From the NCBI GenBank assembly GCA_007134085.1, contig SLLL01000150.1, positions 1 to 33,555 on the forward strand: a DNA stretch of 33,555 nucleotides, given 5' to 3'. The translations under genes and the position numbers were made by a program. The notes under the pieces are model-generated. The model searched no databases. It saw only the letters and a program-made list of their open reading frames with translations, and was not told the origin of the DNA. This document shows positions 8,198 to 15,635 of the stretch, piece by piece. The number at the start of each line of letters is the position of its first letter. Position 1 is the first letter of the stretch. The DNA comes from Balneolaceae bacterium (GTDB lineage Bacteria; Bacteroidota; Rhodothermia; Balneolales; Balneolaceae).

Positions 8198-9076
8198 TCA
8201 AATTGTTCCTTTGGTTGAGGGGAGAATGCCCATAATTCGTTCATTTCGGCTTATGGAAAAGCGTAGAGCTTTTGCAAAGCCTTTGAACACTGCTTCAATA
8301 ACGTGGTGTTCATTTTTTCCATCGGCTTTAACATGGAGTGTAGCTTTGGCGTTCATTGCCAGCGTATAAAAAAAGTGTTCCAGCATTTCTGTAGGAAAGT
8401 CGCCAACATATTCACGCTTCAGGGGCACCTCCCACACAAGGTAAGGCCTGTCTGAAAGATCTATTGCTACGGTAGCCTGTGCTTCATCCATCGGCAATAC
8501 AAAGCCATAGCGTTGAATACCGGCTTTATTGTCAGAAATTGCCTGCCGGATAGCCTGTCCAAGTGCAATTGCTGTGTCTTCAATGGTGTGGTGCTCGTCA
8601 ACTTCAAGGTCGCCGTCGCAAGTAAGTTCAATATCGATCAACCCGTGGCGTGCTATCTGGTCGAGCATGTGGCCGAAGAAATGGATGCCGGTTTTTATGG
8701 AGCTTTTTCCTGTTCCATCAAGATTAATGGATACCTCAATCTTTGTCTCTTTTGTATCTCTTTTGATGCGAGCTTTACGAACCGGGAATAGAATATGCTT
8801 TGCGAGCTCGCGCCAGTTTTTTCCAGATGCAATTGTTACTCCGTCAGAAATCAACTCAAAGCTGCTGTTTTTTGTGATGGTGCCATCCACCGGGCCATCT
8901 GTGCTTGCCAATTCATCCCCGTCAAGCAATTGCTTTTGCGCGGAGGATAGATTTGCAGCTTCAAACTGAAATGTATAACCGTGCTGAGCCAAATAATTCA
9001 ACGCGAAAAGTGTGAATGGTGGGAGTGAATCGGGGCTGCCTTCGGAAAAGGCACTTTTTTCGATACGGATATTCAT
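8198..9076 (-). CDS. hisB: Imidazoleglycerol-phosphate dehydratase (HisB) with novel N-terminal extension
   Basis: Dehydrates imidazole glycerol phosphate to imidazole acetol phosphate. Residues about 101-283 are a complete dehydratase domain: the two manganese-binding motifs are EHHTIED (His162, His163, Glu166) and NEHHVIEAVFK (His257, His258, Glu261), with His136 in FFGHMLDQ. The first ~100 residues are not the HAD-type histidinol-phosphatase of bifunctional HisB: they are too short and lack a DxDGT motif. I do not recognise them. The start is well supported because its ATG overlaps the hisC stop as ATGA, and there is no better internal start near the domain edge. The extension looks like an alpha/beta segment of unknown role. 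Confidence 0.95.
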   Translation of the reverse strand: MNIRIEKSAFSEGSPDSLPPFTLFALNYLAQHGYTFQFEAANLSSAQKQLLDGDELASTDGPVDGTITKNSSFELISDGVTIASGKNWRELAKHILFPVRKARIKRDTKETKIEVSINLDGTGKSSIKTGIHFFGHMLDQIARHGLIDIELTCDGDLEVDEHHTIEDTAIALGQAIRQAISDNKAGIQRYGFVLPMDEAQATVAIDLSDRPYLVWEVPLKREYVGDFPTEMLEHFFYTLAMNAKATLHVKADGKNEHHVIEAVFKGFAKALRFSISRNERIMGILPSTKGTI

Positions 9077-10131
9077 GAAAGAACCTCTTTGAGTGTTTTT
9101 AAGAAACGGATGTTTTCATCGGGCATGCCAATGGTTACACGCAGGCAATTTTCACAGTGAGGTTCATTGCCTCTGTAGCGCACAATCACCCCTTTCTCAG
9201 CCAGCTTTCGATAGATCTCTTCGGCATTTTTTATTCTGAAAAGCAGAAAGTTTGCATCCGATGGGAAAACCTTTTCAACGTCTGCAGCGTGGCTCAGTTG
9301 TTCGGCAACATAACCGCGCTCCTCAAGAATTTTCTCCAAGTTGAACTTCATAAGTTCCATGTTTTCAAATGCCTTTATGGCAACATCAGCAGTAAGTTTG
9401 TTGATGTTGTATGGGGCTTTTACTTTAAGCATGTAACTTATAATCTCGGGGTTGGCTATGGCAATACCAAGACGAATACCTGCAAGCCCAAATGATTTCG
9501 AAAACGTTTGCAGAACAACCAGATTCGGGTACTGCTGAACCAGTTCAGCCATCGACTCCTGCCTGCTGAAATCAATGTAAGCCTCATCCACAACAACAAT
9601 TCCTGGAAAAGCCGCAATAAGTTTCAGCATGTCTGTCTGCTTAAGGCTGTTTGATGTAGGATTGTTGGGCGAACACAAAAACAGAAGCTTGGTGTTTGAA
9701 TCTGCTGCCGCAAGAACCTCAGCGGTTCGAAGCTGAAATTTTTCGTTGAGCAACACCTCTTTTACAGCCACATCATTGACGGAGGCAGAAACCATGTACA
9801 TGCCATAGGTTGGCGGGGTGGTGATGATGGCATCTTTTCCTGGGTTGCAGAAAATTCTCATCAAAAGGTCTATCGGTTCATCACTGCCCACCCCAAGAAA
9901 GATATTCTCGAAATCTACGCCCCGCCACTCTGCAATTTTTTTCCGGAGTTCGTTTTGAACCGGGCTGGGATACCGATGAAGATGCAGGGAATTTCGAACC
10001 GGCGCACCGAGCCCATTTTCATTGGCATCAAGGAGCAGCCCTTTATCAAAATCGTCGCGGGCACTGCGGTAAGGTTTCAGGTTTTTGATGTTTTCCCGAA
10101 CCAGGGATGAGATTGTGTCGAAATTCGGCAT
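9073..10131 (-). CDS. hisC: Histidinol-phosphate aminotransferase (HisC)
   Basis: A PLP-dependent class I/II aminotransferase that converts imidazole acetol phosphate and glutamate to histidinol phosphate and 2-oxoglutarate. It is 352 residues long, typical for HisC. Landmarks are LLLDANENG near the N terminus, FLGVGSDEPIDLL, CSPNNPT, VVVDEAYIDF, and the PLP lysine Lys212 in TFSKSFGLAGIRLG, with the C-terminal arginine in CLRVTIG. Its stop overlaps the hisB start by 4 nt, indicating translational coupling. hisD ends about 50 nt upstream. Confidence 0.96.
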   Translation of the reverse strand: MPNFDTISSLVRENIKNLKPYRSARDDFDKGLLLDANENGLGAPVRNSLHLHRYPSPVQNELRKKIAEWRGVDFENIFLGVGSDEPIDLLMRIFCNPGKDAIITTPPTYGMYMVSASVNDVAVKEVLLNEKFQLRTAEVLAAADSNTKLLFLCSPNNPTSNSLKQTDMLKLIAAFPGIVVVDEAYIDFSRQESMAELVQQYPNLVVLQTFSKSFGLAGIRLGIAIANPEIISYMLKVKAPYNINKLTADVAIKAFENMELMKFNLEKILEERGYVAEQLSHAADVEKVFPSDANFLLFRIKNAEEIYRKLAEKGVIVRYRGNEPHCENCLRVTIGMPDENIRFLKTLKEVLS

Positions 10132-10182
10132 GTATGTTTAATTGATGCGAATCAGGTTAGTGGTTTTGAACTGATAAGCAGC

Positions 10183-11472
10183 TCAGTTCTCTAATTTTTT
10201 TAAGCGTATGGATACCGCTTGTTTATGGGCTTCAAGGCCTTCAATCTCAGCGAGAGTTTCTACAGTTGGGCCAAGATTTTTAATGCCGGTTTTACTCACT
10301 TTTTGCATGGTAATAAATTTCTGAAAACTTTGAAGAGATACGCCACTGTACATCCGAGCATAGCCATATGTTGGCAGGGTATGGTTGGTGCCTGAGGCGT
10401 AATCGCCCATGCTTTCCGGTGTCCACTCGCCAATAAATACGGAGCCGGCATTTTCTACGTTTTCTGCCAGCTTTTCGGCATTTTTGGTGTTGATGATAAG
10501 GTGCTCCGGCGCGTATAAGTTTGAAAATTCCATCGCCTGTTTTGTGGATTCTACAATCACGGTAAAGCTATTTTTCAGGGCGGCTGAAGCAAACTCTTTT
10601 CGGGGCAGCTTTTCAAGCTGTTGCGTTACGGCTTGATTGATGGAGTCGAGATCTGTCTTTTCTGTAACCACCAGCACAACCTGGCTGTCGGCGCCGTGTT
10701 CAGCCTGTGAAAGCAAATCGGCTGCTATAAATTCGGGATCAGCAAATTCATCAGCTATAACCAGAACTTCAGACGGGCCCGCGGGCATATCAATGGAGGC
10801 CATTGCTTCACTGTTTTGCAGAATCATTTTTGCCGCTGTTACATATTGATTGCCCGGGCCAAAGAGTTTATCCACTTTTGGGATGGTTTCAGTGCCAAAG
10901 GCCATTCCCGCAATAGCCTGTGCGCCGCCTGCTTTTACCACTTTGGCAGCACCAATTTTTTTTGCGATGTACATTATGCTTTCCGGAATGTTGCCATCAT
11001 TACCCGGAGGAGTGGCAATGACAATCGTTTTGCAGCCGGCAACCAATGCAGGCACACCAAGCATCATAGTGGTGGATGGCAGCGGAGCCGTGCCGCCGGG
11101 GATGTACAAACCAACACGCTCAATCGGTTTCGCAACACGGCTGCAAATAACCCCCTTCATGGTTTGCACTCTAAGGTTAGCAATGAACTGCTCCCGGTGA
11201 AACTTAAAGATGTTGCTTAAGGCGCGGTCAATTGCCTCTTTGATTGTAGGGGGAAGCGCAACTTCAACATCTGCCGGGTTAATGGTTAGCGGATCAGGAT
11301 CAAACCCATCGAATTTTTTTGTGTATTTCCTGATTGCATCATCTCCGTTTTTTTCAACATCATCAAGAATAGGCTGTACCTGGTTAAAAACAGAGCTGAA
11401 ATCCATCTTTGGCCGTTTACAGAGAGCTTCTATTTGCGATGGAGTCAGGTTTTTGTAGTCATAAGTTTTCAT
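10183..11472 (-). CDS. hisD: Histidinol dehydrogenase (HisD)
   Basis: Catalyses the last two steps of histidine synthesis, oxidising histidinol to histidine with two NAD. From the start chosen it is 429 residues, the usual family length. Zinc ligands include Gln256 and His259 in LLSQAEHGADSQ and the histidine of EGLEAHKQA near the C terminus. The substrate loop is GDYASGTNHTLPT, and the nucleotide region includes PGGTAPLPSTTMM. The frame stays open upstream to 11523, but that adds a low-complexity translation of the GAGTC-type palindrome, so MKTYDYKNLT at 11472 is taken as the start. That start codon lies at the base of palindrome copy B. Confidence 0.96.
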   Translation of the reverse strand: MKTYDYKNLTPSQIEALCKRPKMDFSSVFNQVQPILDDVEKNGDDAIRKYTKKFDGFDPDPLTINPADVEVALPPTIKEAIDRALSNIFKFHREQFIANLRVQTMKGVICSRVAKPIERVGLYIPGGTAPLPSTTMMLGVPALVAGCKTIVIATPPGNDGNIPESIMYIAKKIGAAKVVKAGGAQAIAGMAFGTETIPKVDKLFGPGNQYVTAAKMILQNSEAMASIDMPAGPSEVLVIADEFADPEFIAADLLSQAEHGADSQVVLVVTEKTDLDSINQAVTQQLEKLPRKEFASAALKNSFTVIVESTKQAMEFSNLYAPEHLIINTKNAEKLAENVENAGSVFIGEWTPESMGDYASGTNHTLPTYGYARMYSGVSLQSFQKFITMQKVSKTGIKNLGPTVETLAEIEGLEAHKQAVSIRLKKLEN

Positions 11473-11537
11473 AGTCATGAGTCTTGAGTCTTGAGTCTCG
11501 AGGTGTGATTGCTCACGACTCAAGACTCACGACTCAT
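11471..11537. repeat. REP-like palindrome, copy B (between hisG and hisD)
   Basis: The left arm (about 11474-11502) and right arm (11512-11537) pair over about 22 bp around a short loop. The right arm holds the reverse complement of GTGAGTCTTGAGTCGTGAG (11512-11530), identical to copy A. The left arm shows tandem GAGTCTT heptamers. The element fills the 73-nt hisG-hisD gap and abuts the hisD start codon, so in mRNA it would form a long hairpin right before hisD. It could reduce hisD initiation or stabilise the upstream hisG message (inference). Confidence 0.75.
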
Positions 11538-11545
11538 ATCTAAAT

Positions 11546-12424
11546 TCATACAATCATCGATTCTATTGGCAGCATTACAATTCCCGTAGCACCTGCTTCT
11601 TTTAGTTGTTCCATCACATCCCAGAAAGTGGAAAGGGGTATCACAGTGTGGATGGCAACCATGCCGTTATCAGCAAGAGGCATTACAGTTGGGCTTTTCA
11701 GCGAGGGAATAATTTCTTTGATTTTTGGCACCGATTCCTGCGGAGCATTCATCATGATGTACCTGCTTTCAGCGGCTTTTTTGTATCCTTCAATCCGCTG
11801 CAGAATTTTTTCAATCAGGTGTTTTTTGCCATCAGAAAGCGGCTTGTTGGTTTGAATGAGTTGTGTTTCTGAATCAAAAATGTTCACCAGCTCTTCAAGC
11901 CCGTTTGCTTTTAGTGTGCCGCCGGTTGAGACGAGGTCAGAAATAGCATCGGCAATTTCAAGGCGGGGGGCTATTTCAACTGAGCCGGAAAGTGTGATGA
12001 TGTCCACATCAACCCCTTGAGATTCGAAATATTTCCGAGTTAAAACGGGGTAACTTGTGGCAACTTTTTTACCGGCAAAATCGGCTGGTTTATTGATGTT
12101 ACCATTTTTAGGCACTGCAAGCGATAACCTGCAAACACCATATCCCAGCCCGCGCAGAACGGTTACATCCGCTTCATCTTCAGCTACAGTGTTTGCCCCA
12201 ACAAAGCCAAGATCGCAAACGCCATCTTCAACATATTCAGGAATATCGTCATCGCGAATTAGCAGAAGTTCAACATCAAAATTGAGGCATTTTATGAGCA
12301 GGCTGCGTTTGTAGTCGTCAAATTTCAGCCCGATACCATCAAGCAGGTTCAGGGTTTTATCAGTCAGGCGGCCACTTTTTTGAACCGCTATTCGTAAAGA
12401 GGTAGTAGAATCGAGTGTTCTCAT
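11546..12424 (-). CDS. hisG: ATP phosphoribosyltransferase, long form (HisG)
   Basis: First and committed step of histidine synthesis: condenses ATP and PRPP to phosphoribosyl-ATP. At 292 residues it is the long form with a C-terminal ACT-like regulatory domain (about residues 215-292, ending GATGIVMLPIESMIV), so it should be histidine-inhibited and need no HisZ. The catalytic part has RIAVQKSGRL, DLGFVGANTV, KVATSYPVLTRKYF and the PRPP loop DLVSTGGTLKANGL. It heads the his cluster. A His-rich candidate leader peptide and a C-rich stretch lie just upstream. No strong Shine-Dalgarno site precedes the ATG. Confidence 0.96.
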   Translation of the reverse strand: MRTLDSTTSLRIAVQKSGRLTDKTLNLLDGIGLKFDDYKRSLLIKCLNFDVELLLIRDDDIPEYVEDGVCDLGFVGANTVAEDEADVTVLRGLGYGVCRLSLAVPKNGNINKPADFAGKKVATSYPVLTRKYFESQGVDVDIITLSGSVEIAPRLEIADAISDLVSTGGTLKANGLEELVNIFDSETQLIQTNKPLSDGKKHLIEKILQRIEGYKKAAESRYIMMNAPQESVPKIKEIIPSLKSPTVMPLADNGMVAIHTVIPLSTFWDVMEQLKEAGATGIVMLPIESMIV

Positions 12425-12497
12425 CGTAAAAAATAGGTATTAAAATTGTAAGTAAAGAGTGTGGAATGGCAATGTGGCGGGGGAAGGTGCAAAAATT
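12425..12497 (-). promoter_or_regulatory. Candidate attenuation/rut-like leader segment before hisG
   Basis: On the transcribed strand the 40 nt from 12490 to 12451 contain 19 C and only 3 G, a C-rich, G-poor bias typical of Rho loading sites. A run of six T (12433-12428) follows but no GC-rich hairpin precedes it, so a classical intrinsic terminator is not evident. Alternative pairings are visible: UUGCAC (about 12493-12488) can pair with GUGCAA at the leader start (12572-12567) or GUGCA at its end, and AUGGC inside the leader can pair with GCCAU upstream or downstream (12470-12466). The role in regulation is inferred. Confidence 0.45.
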
Positions 12498-12572
12498 TTA
12501 ATGCACAAAATAGCCATGATTGCTATGATGGCAGTGGGGATGATGGGAAGTATGTGTATCTCTGTATTGCAC
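12498..12572 (-). CDS. Candidate histidine-rich leader peptide of the his operon
   Basis: A GTG-initiated 24-codon frame ends in TAA 73 nt before the hisG start. Eight of its 24 residues are histidine (positions 7, 10, 11, 13, 15, 16, 19, 24), with the core HHPHCHH. An in-frame TAA sits four codons before the GTG, so the frame is bounded. No strong Shine-Dalgarno site is visible. A His-codon cluster directly ahead of the first gene of histidine synthesis is the hallmark of ribosome-mediated attenuation, as in enterobacterial hisL, though this peptide is not a sequence homologue. The chance alternative is a biased ATG/CAT-rich stretch; the frame and place argue against it. Confidence 0.65.
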   Translation of the reverse strand: MQYRDTHTSHHPHCHHSNHGYFVH

Positions 12573-12610
12573 GGATGAAATTTATGAATTCAGTAAGGTA
12601 AATACCAATC

Positions 12611-12622
12611 GTTTGTGCAAAC
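12611..12622. promoter_or_regulatory. Palindrome GTTTG-TG-CAAAC upstream of the his leader
   Basis: A perfect 5-bp inverted repeat with a 2-nt spacer lies about 40 bp upstream of the leader peptide and downstream of the DUF4382 terminator, the interval where the his promoter must lie. On the minus strand it includes TTGCAC, a possible -35-like hexamer. It may be an operator or part of the promoter. Confidence 0.3.
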
Positions 12623-12646
12623 AGTTTGGGCAGCAGAAATAATTCC

Positions 12647-12679
12647 AAAAAAAGCCGGCACTGTTTAGAGTACCGGCTT
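12647..12679 (-). terminator. Intrinsic terminator of the DUF4382 gene
   Basis: On the minus strand AAGCCGG and CCGGCTT form a perfect 7-bp stem, extendable by a G-T pair, followed directly by a run of T (seven A on the plus strand at 12647-12653, two of them in the stem). It lies about 30 nt past the DUF4382 stop and separates that gene from the his operon, so hisG needs its own promoter between about 12573 and 12646. Confidence 0.85.
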
Positions 12680-12706
12680 GTAACAATAAATATGCATCAT
12701 TGGGCA

Positions 12707-13507
12707 CTAATCAAGCGAAACAGTTCCAATGTTGGTGGTATCTGTGGAGCTTACTTCAACATTAGAGATTACCGTCATACTGTTTTCGCCGTTCATTGGC
12801 ACAACGGATACCTGGTACGAGCCAGGGAGAAGGCCGATCATAAGAAAATCTCCGTTAGCTTCTGCACGGGTTCCCGCAAGGGTGTCGCCATCGGCAATAG
12901 CATAAACCCATGGCTCAATACCTGCCGGCTCAATAGAACCTTCAATAGCACCAGATTGCTCAAGGCGTGCAGTGCTAATTACGGGCCTTAGATTATACCT
13001 TCCTGAATTACCAGCCCTTACGATTGATCTGGAAGCATCGAAATCGAGAAGAAGAGTGTACATTTCACCACCCTCAATATCAGCGTTAATTTGAAGCTTT
13101 AAGCCTGATTGCTGGGCACTTGGAGTGTTAAGTGCTTGGGTTTCGCCATCTATTACAACTTCATTATTATCACCAAGTATTAGCCGTAGCTGGCTGTATC
13201 GCCCGGGTTCAAGGTCAATTTCACCAAGTACTTCAAACCTTCCGTTAGTAAGTTGCAGAAGGTCAACAATTACTGGTTCTGTTGGGATATCTATCCAACC
13301 GCTTTCTCCTTCCCCTGCATCACCACTTCGATGTATTCTTACAGCCTGGATGTCAATATATACTGCTTCGAAGTCTCCCGGTGCATCTGTCAGCACTACT
13401 CTCAAAGTTCCATATTCGGAATCTGTATCACCCGAAGTATTATCGCTGCAGCTCACGAAAACCAGAGTGCTAAGTGCAGCTAAATGTAAAAATTGTAAGA
13501 CTCTCAT
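12707..13507 (-). CDS. DUF4382 domain lipoprotein with carboxypeptidase-regulatory-like domain
   Basis: A 266-residue lipoprotein with signal ending FVSC. Residues about 33-180 match the DUF4382 pattern: GTLRVVLTDAPGDFEAVYIDIQAVRIHR, IDLLQL-like VDLLQLTNG, LEPGRYSQLRLIL, and LLLDFDASRSIV. The C-terminal 75 residues (GAIEGSIEPAG to TVSLD) look like a small carboxypeptidase regulatory-like beta-sandwich (GDFLMIGLLPGSYQVSVVP). DUF4382 proteins are cell-surface or periplasmic lipoproteins of unknown function. The gene has its own terminator and is divergent from the small thiamine-binding-like gene across a 106-bp gap. It is monocistronic and unlikely to be functionally linked to his. Confidence 0.85.
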   Translation of the reverse strand: MRVLQFLHLAALSTLVFVSCSDNTSGDTDSEYGTLRVVLTDAPGDFEAVYIDIQAVRIHRSGDAGEGESGWIDIPTEPVIVDLLQLTNGRFEVLGEIDLEPGRYSQLRLILGDNNEVVIDGETQALNTPSAQQSGLKLQINADIEGGEMYTLLLDFDASRSIVRAGNSGRYNLRPVISTARLEQSGAIEGSIEPAGIEPWVYAIADGDTLAGTRAEANGDFLMIGLLPGSYQVSVVPMNGENSMTVISNVEVSSTDTTNIGTVSLD

Positions 13508-13613
13508 AAGTAAAGAATTTTTGATTTAACGTTATGGGCACTGCAATTTTAGCGGATTTGATATATTTTGTTTCAAATAAAAATTTAACGAAATCTTCTC
13601 TAAGAGAACAGAT

Positions 13614-13859
13614 ATGAAAACCATTGCTCAAATTACATTTATACCTTTATATACAGACCATCCTAAAGAAAAAGTTCAGGATATCATCGAATTTTTGGCT
13701 CAGCACGATGTTGAGGTAGATGTAAACTATCTCTCAACAACCGTTATCGGGACAACCGATGTTGTTTTTGATTTGATTCGCGAAATTTACGATGAGATGG
13801 ATTTAGAGGGGCAAAAATTCCGTTTACATGTGGAGCTGCTCAGCCCAACGAATGATTAA
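13614..13859 (+). CDS. Small thiamine-binding-like (MTH1187/YqgV-type) protein
   Basis: An 81-residue cytoplasmic protein. The pattern AQITFIPLYTDHPKEKVQDIIEFLAQHDVEVD, then STTVIGTTDVVFDLIREIYDEM and a final strand FRLHVELLS, fits the ferredoxin-like MTH1187/YkoF thiamine-binding superfamily, a beta-alpha-beta-beta-alpha-beta fold that binds thiamine or related compounds in some members. It is shorter than the usual ~95 residues, and the typical TxxEG motif reads TTVIGT. A TATATTTTG at 13562-13570 resembles the Bacteroidota -7 element (TAnnTTTG) at a sensible distance. recN starts 54 nt downstream, so the two may be co-transcribed. Family call is moderate. Confidence 0.6.
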   Translation: MKTIAQITFIPLYTDHPKEKVQDIIEFLAQHDVEVDVNYLSTTVIGTTDVVFDLIREIYDEMDLEGQKFRLHVELLSPTND

Positions 13860-13913
13860 TCTCTAACCCATTATGTATAATCACCTTAAACCTGGTTTTA
13901 TAAAATTTGAAGT

Positions 13914-15620
13914 ATGATTAAATCGCTGTACATCAAAGATTTTGCCTTGATTGATGAACTCGAAGTGAGCTTTGAGTCCGGTTTAAATGTACTCACAGGG
14001 CAAACGGGGGCTGGGAAATCCATCATAATAGGTGCACTGAACATGATTCTGGGTGAGCGTGCTGATACAGAGGTGATCAGGCAGGGAGCCGATAAAGCTA
14101 TTGCAGAAGCAACCATTCAGGTAGGGCAGAATCACTTTCTTCAATCTTTCCTTGAAGAGAATGCTGTTGATTTTTCGCCTGAGCTTATTCTGCGACGGGA
14201 AATTCGGCAAAGTGGCAGCCGGGCATTCATCAATGATACACCGGTTAATATCTCTGTTTTGAAGCAGGTGGGTGATCAGCTTGTGGATCTTCATGGACAG
14301 CATGATCATCAGATGCTGCTGAAGGATGAACATCATCTTGGAGTGATTGACCAGTTTGATTCTGTGAAGCCTTTTATTACAGCGTATCAGCAGGAGTATA
14401 AACTGATGGCAGAGCTTCAGAAAGAGTTGCGCGATCTGCGGCGAAGAGAGCGTGAGCTTAAAGAGAAGACAGAGCTTTATCAGTTTCAGGTAAAAGAGCT
14501 GGAGGCAGCAGAGCTCGATGTGTACGAAGAGGAAGAGCTGATGGCAGAGATGAACCTGCTTGATAATGCCGAGGATCTCGATCAAAAAGCAGCCGCCATT
14601 GCTGAAATTGGCAATGGAGATGATGTTAGTCTTATGGAGATGATCAACTCCATAAAAATCCATCTGGAGGATATGGCGCGGATTGAGCCGGAGTTTCAAT
14701 CCTACCTTCAGGAGATTAATACAGCACGAATAAGTATCCAGGAAACCATTCAGTTTGCCGAGCGATACCGCGATAGAATTGAGTTTAATCCCGATCGCCT
14801 CGAAAAACTGCGAAGACGGCAGTCAGAGCTGAACCGGCTGCAGAAAAAATATCAGCGATCGGTACCGGAGCTCATCAGTTACTACAATGATATCAGGGCA
14901 GAGCTGAACATCGCAGAAAATTTTGATCTGGAGATTGAGCGTATCAACAAGAAAATTTCCGATCAGTCAGAAATATTGAAAAATCGTGCCGTTCAGCTGC
15001 ACAACAAACGGGATGCCACCGGCAAGCAGTTATCGGCAGATATTGTTGCAGCACTCCAAAATCTGGGTATTCTTCATGGGCAGTTCAGGGTTGATGTGGC
15101 GTGGAGAAAATCTGAAAGAGGTTGGTTCGCCCACGAAGGAATGGCGATTGAGTGCGCCGAGGATGGCTGTGATGATGTGCGCTTTTATATTTCAACCAAC
15201 AAAGGGGAAGATCCCAAGCCGCTTGCCAAAATTGCATCCGGCGGGGAGGTGAGCCGCGTAATGCTTTCGCTGAAGTCGATACTTGCAAGGGAACACCATC
15301 TGCCTGTGATGATTTTTGATGAGATTGATACCGGAATAAGCGGGAATATTTCTGAAAAGGTTGGGCGGGAGATGAGAAAATTGTCTGAATATTGTCAAAT
15401 TATAGCGATAACGCATCAGCCGCAAATTGCAAGCCAGGCGCATAAACACTATCGCGTGGAGAAAGCAGAGGAGAGCGCCCGCACCACTACACGTATTTTA
15501 CCACTCTCTGATGAGCAGCATATCCGTGAAATTGCAAGCCTGATGAGTGGGGAAGAGATCACCGAATCGGCTCTGATGAGCGCCAGGGAACTGGTTGAGC
15601 GTGGCGCGATGAGAAACTGA
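13914..15620 (+). CDS. recN: DNA repair protein RecN
   Basis: An SMC-like ATPase that acts early in recombinational repair of double-strand breaks, tethering DNA ends. The 568 residues match the family length. Walker A is GQTGAGKS (residues 29-36; E. coli has GETGAGKS), the ABC signature region is ASGGEVSRVMLSLKSIL, and Walker B is MIFDEIDTGISG, followed by the switch histidine in AITHQPQIAS. A central coiled-coil region (about 155-370) is rich in Glu, Lys, Leu and Arg. The rhodanese gene begins 15 nt after its stop, suggesting one transcript. No LexA-like box was identified upstream. Confidence 0.97.
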   Translation: MIKSLYIKDFALIDELEVSFESGLNVLTGQTGAGKSIIIGALNMILGERADTEVIRQGADKAIAEATIQVGQNHFLQSFLEENAVDFSPELILRREIRQSGSRAFINDTPVNISVLKQVGDQLVDLHGQHDHQMLLKDEHHLGVIDQFDSVKPFITAYQQEYKLMAELQKELRDLRRRERELKEKTELYQFQVKELEAAELDVYEEEELMAEMNLLDNAEDLDQKAAAIAEIGNGDDVSLMEMINSIKIHLEDMARIEPEFQSYLQEINTARISIQETIQFAERYRDRIEFNPDRLEKLRRRQSELNRLQKKYQRSVPELISYYNDIRAELNIAENFDLEIERINKKISDQSEILKNRAVQLHNKRDATGKQLSADIVAALQNLGILHGQFRVDVAWRKSERGWFAHEGMAIECAEDGCDDVRFYISTNKGEDPKPLAKIASGGEVSRVMLSLKSILAREHHLPVMIFDEIDTGISGNISEKVGREMRKLSEYCQIIAITHQPQIASQAHKHYRVEKAEESARTTTRILPLSDEQHIREIASLMSGEEITESALMSARELVERGAMRN

Positions 15621-15635
15621 TTGGGATTATTATTT

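Noticed and set aside
8876-9076. HAD phosphatase remnant in the HisB N-terminal extension
   Set aside because: Only a VDGT-like tetrapeptide is present; the first catalytic Asp and the later HAD motifs are missing, and the segment is too short.
11473-11523. N-terminal 17-residue extension of HisD reading through the palindrome
   Set aside because: It is a translation of the GAGTC-type repeat, is not part of the HisD family, and the downstream ATG gives the normal length.
13983-14699. 238-codon open frame antisense to recN
   Set aside because: It lies wholly within recN, has no domain or signal, and its composition is what reverse reading of a Glu/Gln/Leu-rich coiled coil gives.
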